In this document: piece after piece, positions 18,302-21,475 of the stretch
Numbering within the stretch: position 1 is the first letter of the stretch
Layout: the number at the start of each line of letters is the position of its first letter
Translations under genes and position numbers: made by a program
NCBI RefSeq assembly: GCF_000003815.2
Contig: NW_023365779.1
Coordinates: 618,239 to 640,537 of the forward strand
Direction of reading: 5' to 3'
Origin: Branchiostoma floridae
Taxonomy: Eukaryota; Chordata; Leptocardii; Amphioxiformes; Branchiostomatidae
DNA: 22,299 bases
The notes under the pieces: generated by a model
Databases searched by the model: none
What the model saw: the letters and a program-made list of their open reading frames with translations, nothing else
Told to the model about the DNA's origin: nothing

Positions 18302-20919
18302 ACACGCATACACGCTCACACGTGTCAGGGGACAGGCTCGAACCCTGCAGAACACGCTGCCTGTAGCGGATCATACCACACGGACAGGTAGGTACTACAG
18401 ACAAGCAGACACACACACACACACACACACGCATGCGCGCGCGCGCTCACACACACACACACACTCACACAGACACGCTCACACACGCTTAACAACTGTG
18501 GGGGACAGGCCCGCACGCTGTAGAACACGCTGCCTGTAGCNNNNNNNNNNNNNNNNNNNNNNNNNNNNNNNNNNNNNNNNNNNNNNNNNNNNNNNNNNNN
18601 NNNNNNNNNNNNNNNNNNNNNNNNNNNNNNNNNNNNNNNNGTACTATAGACACACACATTCACGCTCACACACGCATAACCATCATGACGGGATAGGATC
18701 GCACGCTGTACAATACGCTTCCCGTATTAGTAGTAGTGGTCCATACATCAGGTACACGACCACGACCTTTGAGACCCATGCACCAACGCTTCACTTGTGT
18801 CATGTGGCAGGCGCGTTTCTATGACGTCAAAACTGCATGCTATGACGATTCCATGACGTCAGGTCGTGGCATCATGACCCGAAGTTTCTATGACACCGAA
18901 ATTTCCATTACGTCCCACCCCACCAGGTGCGGGTTTGTACCTGACGCTCCAGTCGCCCATCCAGCCGTACTTCGCGCAGGCTGCCCGCCTGACGTCATAA
19001 CCTGACGTACGTGTGTTTGTCCCACCTGACGTACTTGTGTCTTTGTTCCCAGGTGCGGGTTGGTACCTGACGGTCCAGTCTACCGTCCAGCCATTCACAC
19101 AAACAGCGCTCCTGAACTCTTACGTAACGTGTTTACCTGACGTAATTGTGTCTGTTCCCAGGTGCGGGCTGGTACCTGACGCTCCAGTCGCCCATCCAGC
19201 CGTACTTCGCGCAGGCTGCCCGCCTGACGTCATAACCTGACGTACGTGTGTTTGTCCCACCTGACGTACGTGTGTCTGTTCCCAGGTGCTGGCTGGTACC
19301 TGACGCTCCAGTCGCCCATCCAGCCGTACTTCGCCCAGGCTGCCAGCCTGACGTCATAACCTGACGTAATTGTGTCTGTTCCCAGGTGCTGGATGGTACC
19401 TGACGCTCCAGTCGCCCATCCAGCCGTACTTCGCGCAGGCCGCCCGCCTGTCCACGCGGAGGCTCCGGTCCTGGGCCGGGGAGGAGGAGGAGATGTGCCT
19501 CACCTTCAACTATCACATGTCCGAGAAGATACCTGGATTCTTCCCGGAGTAAGTACATTACATCTTGCATAGTTAAGATGTGGAGTAAGTACATAACATC
19601 TTACATAGTTAAGATGTGGAGTAAGTACATAACATCTTACATAGTTAAGATGTGGAGTAAGTACATTACATCTTACATAGTTAAGACGTGGAGTAAGTAC
19701 ATTGCATCTTACATAGTTAAGATGTGGAGTAAGTACATTACATCTTACATAGTTAAGATGTGCCTCACCTTCAACTATCACATGTCTGAGAAGATACCTG
19801 GCTTCTTCCCGGAGTAAGTGTTTTACATCTTACATAGTTAAGATGTGGAGTAAGTACATTACATCTTACATAGTTAAGATATGGGTTAAGTACATTACAT
19901 CTTACATAGTTAAGCTGTGCCTCACCTTCAACTATCACATGTCGGAGAAGATACCTGGCTTCTTCCCGGAGTAAGTATATTACATCTTACATAGTTAAGA
20001 TGTGGAGTAAGTACATTACATCTTACATAGTTAAGATGTGGAGTAAGTACATTACATCTTACATAGTTAAGATGTGCCTCACCTTCAACTATCACATGTC
20101 GGAGAAGATACCAGGATTCTTCCCGGAGTAAGTGCAGCGGAGCTTGTCTTGTGACTAATGCCGTTCAAAACATCTGTATCTGTATCTGTAACGGTACCTG
20201 ATGTCTAGTTAGGAAGTTTCTGACTCGTTAGGACGTTTCCTAGCAGAAAGAACGAACTGAGCGTGTACATAGAAAACAGCTGGGTTTCTATCTGCGTCTG
20301 TACCTGTTCCTGTAATAATAGTGCCATCGTCTGTACATATACCCGACGTTATTTTACCACATCATTAGGATGTCTCTAGGCAGTATGACTGCCTATGTTC
20401 GTACTATAGCTGGCTGAAGTTGTCTTTAGGAAGTTCCCTTTCAGTTGTACGGACACTCTGACCGTGTGTATGACCCCACCTGCACCTGACGCTGTTTGTT
20501 TGTTTGTTTATTTGTTTGTTTGTTTCTGCAGGAAGTTTCCCGGCAGTACGAACGCCCTGAGTGTGTACGTGACCCCTGACAGCGAGATGGGAGACTCGGT
20601 CTTCACCTGTACCTGACGCTGTTTGTTTATTTGTTTGTTTGTTTGTTTCTGCAGGAAGTTCCCCGGCAGTACGAACGCCCTGAGTGTGTACGTGACCCCT
20701 GACAGTGAGCTGGGAGAGCCGGTCTTCACCTGAACCTGACGCTGTTTGTTTATTTGTTTGTTTGTTTACTTTAGGAAGTTTCCCGGCAGTACGAACGCCC
20801 TAAGCGTGTACGTGACCCCTGACAGCGAGTTGGGAGAACCAGTCTTCACCAGCTCAGACATCATGGGCGGCAGCTGGAGGGAAGTCAGACTCACCATCCC
20901 TGCGGACGGAGAGTTCAGG
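6299..20919 (+). CDS. Partial MAM / papilin-like-cassette / MAM secreted protein gene (9 exons)
   Basis: The coding sequence joins 6299-6362, 9114-9260, 15164-15297, 15842-15982, 16727-16811, 17539-17685, 18048-18194, 19386-19548 and 20775-20919, giving 1173 nt or 391 codons with no internal stop. Every junction is GT/AG and every phase matches (1,1,0,0,1,1,1,2). Predicted layout: signal peptide at residues 1-20, MAM domain 1 at about 24-190, a four-cysteine YGCC module at 191-239, and MAM domain 2 from about 240 to beyond 391. MAM domains (named for meprin, A5/neuropilin and receptor phosphatase mu) are extracellular adhesion or oligomerisation modules with four conserved cysteines. MAM1 shows C27, C34, C103 and C189. 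MAM2 shows C246, C253 and C326, and the fourth lies in an exon not found here. The gene is therefore 3' incomplete, and whether it ends in a membrane anchor, a protease domain or more modules is unknown. I recognise the domain types but no named orthologue. Confidence 0.85.
6655..7110. repeat. Diverged tandem repeats (about 108 and 174 bp periods)
   Basis: GAGGTTTGGACTTGGAGCACC at 6662 resembles GAGGGTTTGGACCTTGTGTCC at 6770, with shared TTACA.CTGTT and CACATAAAA blocks. GATAGTTCCTGTCTGACATC (6874) resembles GATAGTTCCCGTCTAACATC (7049), including CCGGAACCGA.CATT. A 150-codon frame on the minus strand crosses this repeat but has no motif. Confidence 0.65.
7188..7256. repeat. Short tandem repeat GACCGATAGTGACCCC
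   Basis: Three copies of GA(C)YGATAGTGACCCC separated by CTCTTAGCT / TTCTTGCT give a period of about 27-28 bp. Noncoding. Confidence 0.8.
7940..8146. mobile_element. Palindromic TTCGCGG MITE
   Basis: TACTGTAAATGCATTGAAGT at 7940 followed by TCGCGG is inverted at 8121-8146 (CCGCGAAGATTTCTGCATTT then ACAGTA): about 21 of 26 bases pair. The interior repeats TTCGCGGTGGTTTTAA (7998 and 8066) and GAATCGGCCGCCGCG. This type of TACTGTAAATGCA...TTCGCGG element is, to my recollection, common in amphioxus and some other marine invertebrates. There is no coding capacity and the target duplication is unclear. Confidence 0.7.
8154..8365 (-). mobile_element. tRNA-related SINE fragment, partly duplicated
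   Basis: On the minus strand, GTAGCTCAGTGG (A-box-like, from about 8332) is followed ~55 bases later by GTTTGAACCCCG (B-box-like, near 8259), the spacing of a tRNA gene. The A-box side, with CAATTTCAA.A.CACTGAGCT and CAGTCT.GCC.TGCTGGG, occurs twice, 142 bases apart (8154 and 8296). The anticodon arm is not convincing, so it is taken as a SINE remnant and not a tRNA gene. Confidence 0.55.
8580..8776 (-). mobile_element. Decayed tRNA-derived SINE, reverse orientation
   Basis: CCACTCACACCGGGAAGGAC ... GTGTGGTGGG and GACTCATTTTCATCTGA ... AAAGTGCAATTTCTCTG match, in order, blocks of the better-preserved SINE at 16390-16692, with the central segment deleted. GGGATTCGAACC at 8718 is a reversed B-box. 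Confidence 0.7.
8846..9000 (+). mobile_element. tRNA-derived SINE, forward orientation
   Basis: GGCGTAACTGGTAGAG (A-box) and GAGTTCGATTCCCACC (B-box) frame a tRNA-like head at 8846-8915. It is followed by the body CCTTGGGAAAGGCACTTTAC ACGACTTTCC, which also occurs reversed in the copies at 14986 and 16600. The rest of the body is lost. It lies only about 110 bases before exon 2. Confidence 0.7.
9114..9260 (+). CDS. Exon 2: N-terminal part of MAM domain 1
   Basis: The acceptor is a (TTTG)n tract followed by TTGCAG at 9113. The donor is AAAC|GTAAGT, a near-perfect consensus. The 147-nt exon is phase 1 at both ends and reads VSFGDCDFEKGLC, then a polar stretch ending DHTMGK plus one base. GDCDFE..LC is the standard MAM opening with its first disulphide pair (C27, C34). 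The usual Trp two residues after the second Cys (C-x-W-x-Q) is replaced by Leu (CSLSQ), while the matching exon of MAM2 keeps it (CEWLQ). Exon 7 has exactly the same length and phase and encodes the equivalent segment, so the two modules are paralogous. No decoy copies flank this exon. Confidence 0.9.
9366..9480. repeat. (CT)n polypyrimidine microsatellite tract
   Basis: About 110 bases of CTCTCT/TTCT-rich pyrimidine sequence with few interruptions. It lies about 110 bases after exon 2 inside intron 2. Confidence 0.9.
10023..10039. promoter_or_regulatory. Isolated CACGTG-N5-CACGTG pair
   Basis: CACGTG at 10023 and 10034 have the same 11-bp spacing as the three pairs at 3757-3842, but with an unrelated spacer (CAGAA). 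It lies inside intron 2. Function is not known. Confidence 0.35.
10360..10750. repeat. Diverged 192-bp tandem duplication
   Basis: GAGGGCGTTTGCAGGACGTC at 10371 and GAGGGCATTTCTAAGACGTC at 10563 begin two copies. They share CCGTTTGT.AGT.TAAAAGACTACC, CTTGCCATA.CCTCA.TGAAAA, GCGCTGG..C.GCATAAGAC and the final CC.TTGGTAGT / CGCTGGTAGT blocks. Confidence 0.8.
11410..12030. repeat. Complex tandem repeat, ~131-bp units
   Basis: TTCTAAGAAACTGGGTC-like blocks at 11665, 11797 and 11927 are 132 and 130 bases apart. Each is followed by CTTGGCGGGCGTGAGACCTT, GTGAACCTAGACG and TTGAAACGTCTTCAAGA. Just upstream a second set (AGTAGTGATA...GTCCAAATGACGC.TATAATA and GACAATTTTCTCCACTTTTA) is also duplicated (~11420 and ~11550). 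Open frames on both strands (68-114 codons) follow the repeat but lack motifs. Confidence 0.85.
12250..12690. repeat. Two diverged ~237-bp units
   Basis: GAACGGTTTTA at 12260 and 12497 begins two copies. They share GAGACAG..GCRTTTTC, AG(T)TYGAGT, GGYGTGAGTCAGA, CCTGACCTGTT.AAGTTTGC and CTTAATATA. A third partial copy starts near 13415, as part of a larger duplication. Confidence 0.75.
13019..13118. mobile_element. 100-bp hairpin MITE with TA flanks
   Basis: TAGCCTGGTATCCAGC at 13019 pairs with GCTGGATACCAGGCTA ending at 13118. The arms continue inward through GGTAATATAGTTCCC and AGTCTCTTCTCTC to a short loop at about 13064-13071, with only a few mismatches over ~45 bp. TA lies at both outer edges, as in TA-targeting elements. 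The related copy of the surrounding duplication lacks it. Confidence 0.85.
13200..13390. repeat. Dispersed repeat, first copy (second at 14635-14800)
   Basis: GGCCTGTCGCCGC.CAAGG, CAGTAGCGGGTCAG, and GGGACCAGRTGGTCCGG.GTTYGA.TCC are shared in order between 13250-13375 and 14658-14785. GGTTCGAGTCC at 14765 resembles a Pol III B-box, so it could be a degenerate tRNA-like SINE. The A-box is not certain. Confidence 0.7.
13708..13885 (+). mobile_element. Probable LINE 3' tail
   Basis: A low-complexity T-rich segment is followed by AGGCTTAATATAAGCAATTT, a CCGCCTCATACTCGC stretch and GTGAATAAATAAATAAAATA. The hairpin-like GCTTAATATAAGC followed by a short-period AATAAA tail is typical of the 3' end of CR1/L2/RTE-like retroposons in invertebrates. 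No reverse transcriptase coding sequence is present. Confidence 0.45.
14216..14275. repeat. CCCCGCGTGGGG pair around TGACGTCATGACGTC
   Basis: CCCCGCGTGGGG occurs at 14218 and 14262. Between them lies TACGTCATGACGTCATGACG, an overlapping TGACGTCA/CATGACGTC palindromic run. It sits immediately before the 196-bp duplication at 14272. Confidence 0.75.
14272..14656. repeat. 196-bp tandem duplication
   Basis: GGCAACGCCCCTCTTGTTGG begins at 14272 and 14468. Both copies continue through GGTAAAACGCCCAGGARCTG, CTCAGGTGT, CTTGACACTGACCAAATTAG, CCAACCGCCGATTATAAAGG and ACAGGGACTCGTT. They are highly similar, so the duplication is young compared with others in this intron. Each copy carries ATTATAAAGGGCCC, a TATA-like word, without evidence of promoter activity. 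Confidence 0.9.
14985..15085 (-). mobile_element. SINE fragment, reverse orientation
   Basis: CCAACCGAAGCTAGGTACAC, then TTTCACATGAG, and AAAACGCCTTTCCGATGG match the middle of the reversed SINE at 16530-16605 (CTAACCGAAGCTAGGTACTC, TTTTCACCTGAG, AAAGTGCCTTTCCCGAGG). Both ends are missing. Confidence 0.7.
15164..15297 (+). CDS. Exon 3: central MAM domain 1 (G-S-Y ... C-L-x-F)
   Basis: The acceptor is CTCCTGCCCAG at 15163 and the donor is TATCTG|GTAACA. The exon enters in phase 1 and leaves in phase 0 (134 nt). It encodes PGGSYLAIRSP near its start and CLTFYYWIKTEYL at its end. GGSYL.I..P and C-L-x-F-x-Y are the MAM beta-strand motifs around the third conserved cysteine (C103). A second possible acceptor, TCCCCAG at 15121-15127, would add codons in another frame and is less likely. 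No duplicated splice junctions are seen beside this exon, unlike its MAM2 counterpart, exon 8. Confidence 0.9.
15298..15841 (+). other. Intron 3 (phase 0)
   Basis: 544 bp. About half is a LINE-like tail (15480-15770). The remainder has no feature apart from a CACGTG at 15326. Confidence 0.75.
15480..15770 (+). mobile_element. Probable LINE 3' end
   Basis: The segment has low coding content and contains GTTTTGCTACCTGGGCCTCC, then CTGAAGGGCCCCAGGAGTCC, ending in AAATAAATAAGTAAATAGATA. GGGCC..C..GGCCC words can pair and the end is a short-period A-rich tail, as in non-LTR retroposons. I recall similar tails on amphioxus LINEs, but this is unverified. Confidence 0.45.
15842..15982 (+). CDS. Exon 4: MAM domain 1, L-x-V-Y-V segment
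   Basis: The acceptor is TTCCATACAG at 15841 and the donor is CCAG|GTAAAG. The 141 nt are exactly 47 codons, phase 0 on both sides. The exon includes LNVYVMYES and ends WSKAQVTIKAERDFQ. The pattern L-x-V-Y, then W-x-x-A/V-x-V-x-I, then F-Q is the usual MAM segment leading into the final strand. The last ~57 bases and the donor are the first unit of a 148-bp tandem array (15926-16377), so two decoy donors follow in the intron. The decoys lack an acceptor and the first half of the exon. Confidence 0.9.
15926..16377 (+). repeat. 148-bp tandem array spanning the exon 4 donor (3 copies plus a partial)
   Basis: Identical-context donors CTTCCAG|GTAAAGTAA lie at 15983, 16131 and 16279, exactly 148 bases apart. 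Each unit runs from GACGGGGAC of exon 4, across the donor, into about 90 bases of intron (TATCATTGTCGT...ACGAATGACGG). A fourth unit starts near 16369 and is broken close to the tail of a minus-strand SINE. Units 2 and 3 differ from the exon at a few codons. They have no 5' splice acceptor or first-half exon, so they look like nonfunctional donor decoys. Confidence 0.9.
16390..16692 (-). mobile_element. Full-length tRNA-derived SINE, reverse orientation
   Basis: Read on the minus strand, the head at ~16690-16625 has TGTGGCGCAACCGGTAAGG (A-box) and AGGTTCGAAACC (B-box). The body has CGGGAAAGGCACTTTACACG, ACCTAGCTTCGGTTAGGG, TAGGACGTTAAATGGAGG, GTTAAAGATCCCACAACG and GTGTGAGTGGTTCAAATTTA near the 3' end at 16392. 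It is the best-preserved of several related copies in the window (8580, 8846, 14985). It sits in intron 4 immediately after the broken last unit of the exon 4 donor array, so it may have inserted into that array. Confidence 0.8.
16727..16811 (+). CDS. Exon 5: C-terminal strand of MAM domain 1
   Basis: The acceptor is TTTCCCCTTGTAG at 16726. The 85-nt exon is phase 0 in and phase 1 out and encodes ILFEGTVKLDAKGTIAIDD, then ISLAEGECD. The motif F-E-G-x-(8)-G-x-I-A-I-D-D-I-x-L is the diagnostic end of MAM domains, and C189 closes the second disulphide. The donor GACG|GTTCGT is a weak match to consensus; the frame would otherwise run on to about 17128 without domain similarity. Choosing GT at 16812 lets the leftover G join AG of exon 6 to give Glu, which supports it. 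Confidence 0.85.
16876..16952 (-). mobile_element. tRNA-like SINE head (Thr-like), reverse orientation
   Basis: On the minus strand, GTGGCGACAGCGATAGCGG (A-box region), GACTTGTAATC (anticodon-arm-like, TGT) and CCCCGGTTCGATCCCG (B-box) are in tRNA order and spacing. The acceptor stem does not pair convincingly, and it lies inside intron 5, so a SINE head is preferred over a functional tRNA-Thr gene. Confidence 0.5.
17200..17560 (+). repeat. Tandem copies of the exon 6 acceptor region
   Basis: AG acceptors followed by AGRACTGT occur at 17249 (AGAACTGTAAC), 17370 (AGGACTGTTGGGAGACGTTT) and 17538 (the true exon). Each is preceded by the same TTTGCTACGT/TTTGTTGCAT-rich intron segment with a TTTCCAG or TTTGCAG acceptor. 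The copy at 17370 matches the exon for about 30 bases and then hits a stop (CTT TTC TAG in the gene frame). Spacings are 121 and 168. The oldest-looking copy is the most distal. Confidence 0.8.
17539..17685 (+). CDS. Exon 6: four-cysteine YGCC module (papilin-type cassette-like)
   Basis: The acceptor is CACATTTCCAG at 17538 and the donor is AGGA|GTGAGT. At 147 nt and phase 1 at both ends it is a symmetric, shufflable exon. It begins EDCWETFYGCCPDEVTAAAG and continues PNFQGCRQTF. The spacing C-x6-C-C-x14-C with Y-G-C-C-P-D ... G-P-x-x-x-G-C resembles short cysteine cassettes I associate with papilin and related matrix proteins; this family link is from memory. The C-terminal half (residues ~220-239, acidic, E/A/R-rich) is a linker to MAM2. 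GC content is clearly higher than in the flanking introns. Two truncated copies of its acceptor half lie upstream at 17249 and 17370. Confidence 0.82.
18048..18194 (+). CDS. Exon 7: N-terminal part of MAM domain 2
   Basis: The acceptor is CTACCCCCAG at 18047 and the donor is ACGG|GTAGGT. The 147-nt exon is phase 1 in and out, the same length and phases as exon 2, and is its paralogue. It encodes SSDSADCDFEAGLCEWLQAG and then DDNVDFTRV. C246, C253 and the Trp after the second cysteine match the MAM opening. The last ~60 bases with the donor are repeated at least three more times in the following intron, mixed with (CA)n tracts and an assembly gap. Confidence 0.9.
18134..18770 (+). repeat. Donor-half copies of exon 7 interleaved with (CA)n microsatellites
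   Basis: Copies of GGGACAGG..CGCACGCTG..GAACACGCTGCCTGTAGC start near 18134 (true exon), 18328, 18500 and, more diverged, about 18690. The second copy keeps a complete donor (GGACAG|GTAGGT at 18388). The third runs into the N gap, and the sequence after the gap (GTACTATAGACACAC) is what should follow its donor. Between copies are long (CA)n runs, mainly 18217-18316 and 18411-18482. The array length is uncertain because of the gap. Confidence 0.85.
18541..18640. other. Assembly gap of 100 N
   Basis: Exactly 100 N interrupt the third donor-half copy of exon 7. A round 100 usually marks a gap of unknown size, so more repeat units may be missing. The bases on each side belong to equivalent places in the repeat unit, consistent with collapse of a longer array. 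Confidence 0.98.
18901..19385 (+). repeat. Four acceptor-half decoys of exon 8
   Basis: Before the intact exon 8 there are four truncated copies starting at 18927, 19053, 19162 and 19286, each preceded by an AG acceptor (CACCAG or TTCCCAG). Spacings are 126, 109, 124 and 100 (to 19386). Copies 1, 3 and 4 follow the exon for ~65 bases through the segment encoding YLTLQSPIQPYFAQAA, then switch to CTGACGTCATAACCTGACGT, giving a stop in the gene frame. The second is more diverged. The three close copies thus end in a perfect TGACGTCA (18990, 19225, 19349), absent from the true exon. Confidence 0.9.
19386..19548 (+). CDS. Exon 8: central MAM domain 2
   Basis: The acceptor is TCTGTTCCCAG at 19385 and the donor is CCGGA|GTAAGT, a very strong site. 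The 163-nt exon is phase 1 in and phase 2 out. It includes GAGWYLTLQSP and MCLTFNYHMSE, ending GFFP plus GA of a split Glu codon. W-Y-L and C-L-T-F-x-Y match the MAM strands around the third cysteine (C326). A GAG run encodes four Glu just before the cysteine segment. Of five similar acceptor copies this is the only one that continues through to the donor half, so it is taken as the functional exon. Its exit phase (2) differs from the MAM1 counterpart (0). Confidence 0.9.
19496..20135 (+). repeat. Nested donor array of exon 8: 36-bp minisatellite within larger exon-end units
   Basis: The exon end (TGCCTCACC...TTCTTCCCG) is found at 19496 (true), 19761, 19918 and 20075. The distances 265, 157 and 157 equal 49+6x36, 49+3x36 and 49+3x36. 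The 36-bp unit is GAGTAAGTACATTACATC plus TTACATAGTTAAGATGTG. Thirteen unit starts are visible between 19547 and 20126; twelve keep GAGTAAGT and one (19884) reads GGGTTAAG. Each unit holds an inverted repeat ACATCTTA-catagt-TAAGATGT. The small unit looks like the large unit with the exon piece between GATGTG and GAGTAAGT removed. Confidence 0.92.
20205..20774 (+). repeat. Acceptor-half decoys of exon 9 with (TTTG)n pyrimidine tracts
   Basis: Two close copies of the exon 9 start (AG|GAAGTTYCCCGGCAGTACG) begin at 20532 and 20655, before the intact exon at 20775; the spacings are 123 and 120. Each is preceded by a (TTTG)n/TTTATTTG tract and ends with ...GTCTTCACCTG.ACCTGACGCTG, giving a stop. 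More decayed copies are visible farther upstream after AG at about 20232, 20369 and 20430, for example AAAGAACGAACTGAGCGTGT at 20247. Decay increases with distance from the real exon. Confidence 0.85.
20775..20919 (+). CDS. Exon 9: MAM domain 2, L-S-V-Y-V segment
   Basis: The acceptor is TTTGTTTACTTTAG at 20774 and the donor is TTCAGG|GTACGT. The 145-nt exon is phase 2 in and phase 0 out. The first G completes the Glu codon from exon 8. It contains KFPGSTNALSVYVTPDSE and ends WREVRLTIPADGEFR. It is the paralogue of exon 4 (L-x-V-Y-V, W-x-x-V/A-x-x-T-I, F-Q/R). It is the only one of three near-identical acceptor copies that continues to a donor. Its phase-0 exit predicts a following exon like exon 5 (F-x-G ... 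A-I-D-D-I), which I could not find downstream in this window. Confidence 0.9.
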
Positions 20920-21475
20920 GTACGTGCTGTGCGTTAGAGAAAGGGCCAGAATTAACGTAGAGACAAAAGAACTCGAGAAAGTTAGCCTGAAGGAAGCAAA
21001 AAACAAAGGATCCAAACCTCTCTGAGGGGAAAACGCTTCCTGTCTAATGTGTCATTAGACAAGGGAGGATCAAAGTCTTTATGTGAAGTGTGTGTATGTT
21101 AGTAACATCTAGGTACGCGGTATGCACATAGATCTGTCTGTCTCTGTGTGTGTATGTATTAGCTGTATGGACCAGATTCCACAGTCACGCCACCTGGCGG
21201 AAGCTTGAAGGACGTCAGGCTCACGATACAGCAACAGTGAAGTTCCTAGTGCAGTCAGTGTAAGTGTGTCTGTGTTAAGGGTAAATTCAGGGTACTTTTG
21301 TGTGCCAGTAGAGCCAGATTCTGTTCATCTGTGGCCACACCACTTGTAGAGCCGGAAGGAAGTCAGCGCCACCATCCCTGTCGAAGGAAAATCTAGGGTA
21401 CTTTTTGTATTTCCGGATTCTGGTCATCCATAGCTCCCCTAACGACAGCGCTACCTACTGAAGCCAAGTTATAGT
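20859..21475 (+). repeat. Decayed donor-half copies of exon 9
   Basis: Sequences resembling the end of exon 9 recur after it. GGCGGAAGCTTGAAGGACGT at 21196 runs through GTCAGGCTCACGATACAG, and GAAGTCAGCGCCACCATCCC at 21358 ends in TCTAGG|GTACTT at 21398. ATTCAGG|GTACTT at 21292 is another donor-like copy and TCTAG|GTACGC at 21113 a further possible one. Flanking intron words (CCAGATTC, CATCYRT) also recur. Reading frames are broken by stops and the copies diverge much more than the exon 8 array, so this looks like an older expansion. Confidence 0.7.

Noticed and set aside
18095-18669. Long frames of alternating Val/Cys or His/Thr on both strands
   Set aside because: They are translations of (CA)n microsatellites and one runs through the N gap.
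19133-19594. 153-codon minus-strand frame
   Set aside because: It is the antisense of the repeated exon 8 acceptor units and has no independent motif.
19506-19817. Repetitive frames reading LNYVRCNVLTPH or MWSKYITSYIVK
   Set aside because: They are products of the 36-bp repeat (a multiple of three keeps frames open) and not a repeat protein.
19547-20130. CRISPR-like array of regular 36-bp repeats
   Set aside because: The units are head-to-tail with no unique spacers, in an animal gene, and contain splice donors; it is a minisatellite.
20532-20774. Two extra functional exons identical to the start of exon 9 (mutually exclusive exons)
   Set aside because: Both copies lack a donor and the second half of the exon and run into an in-frame stop.
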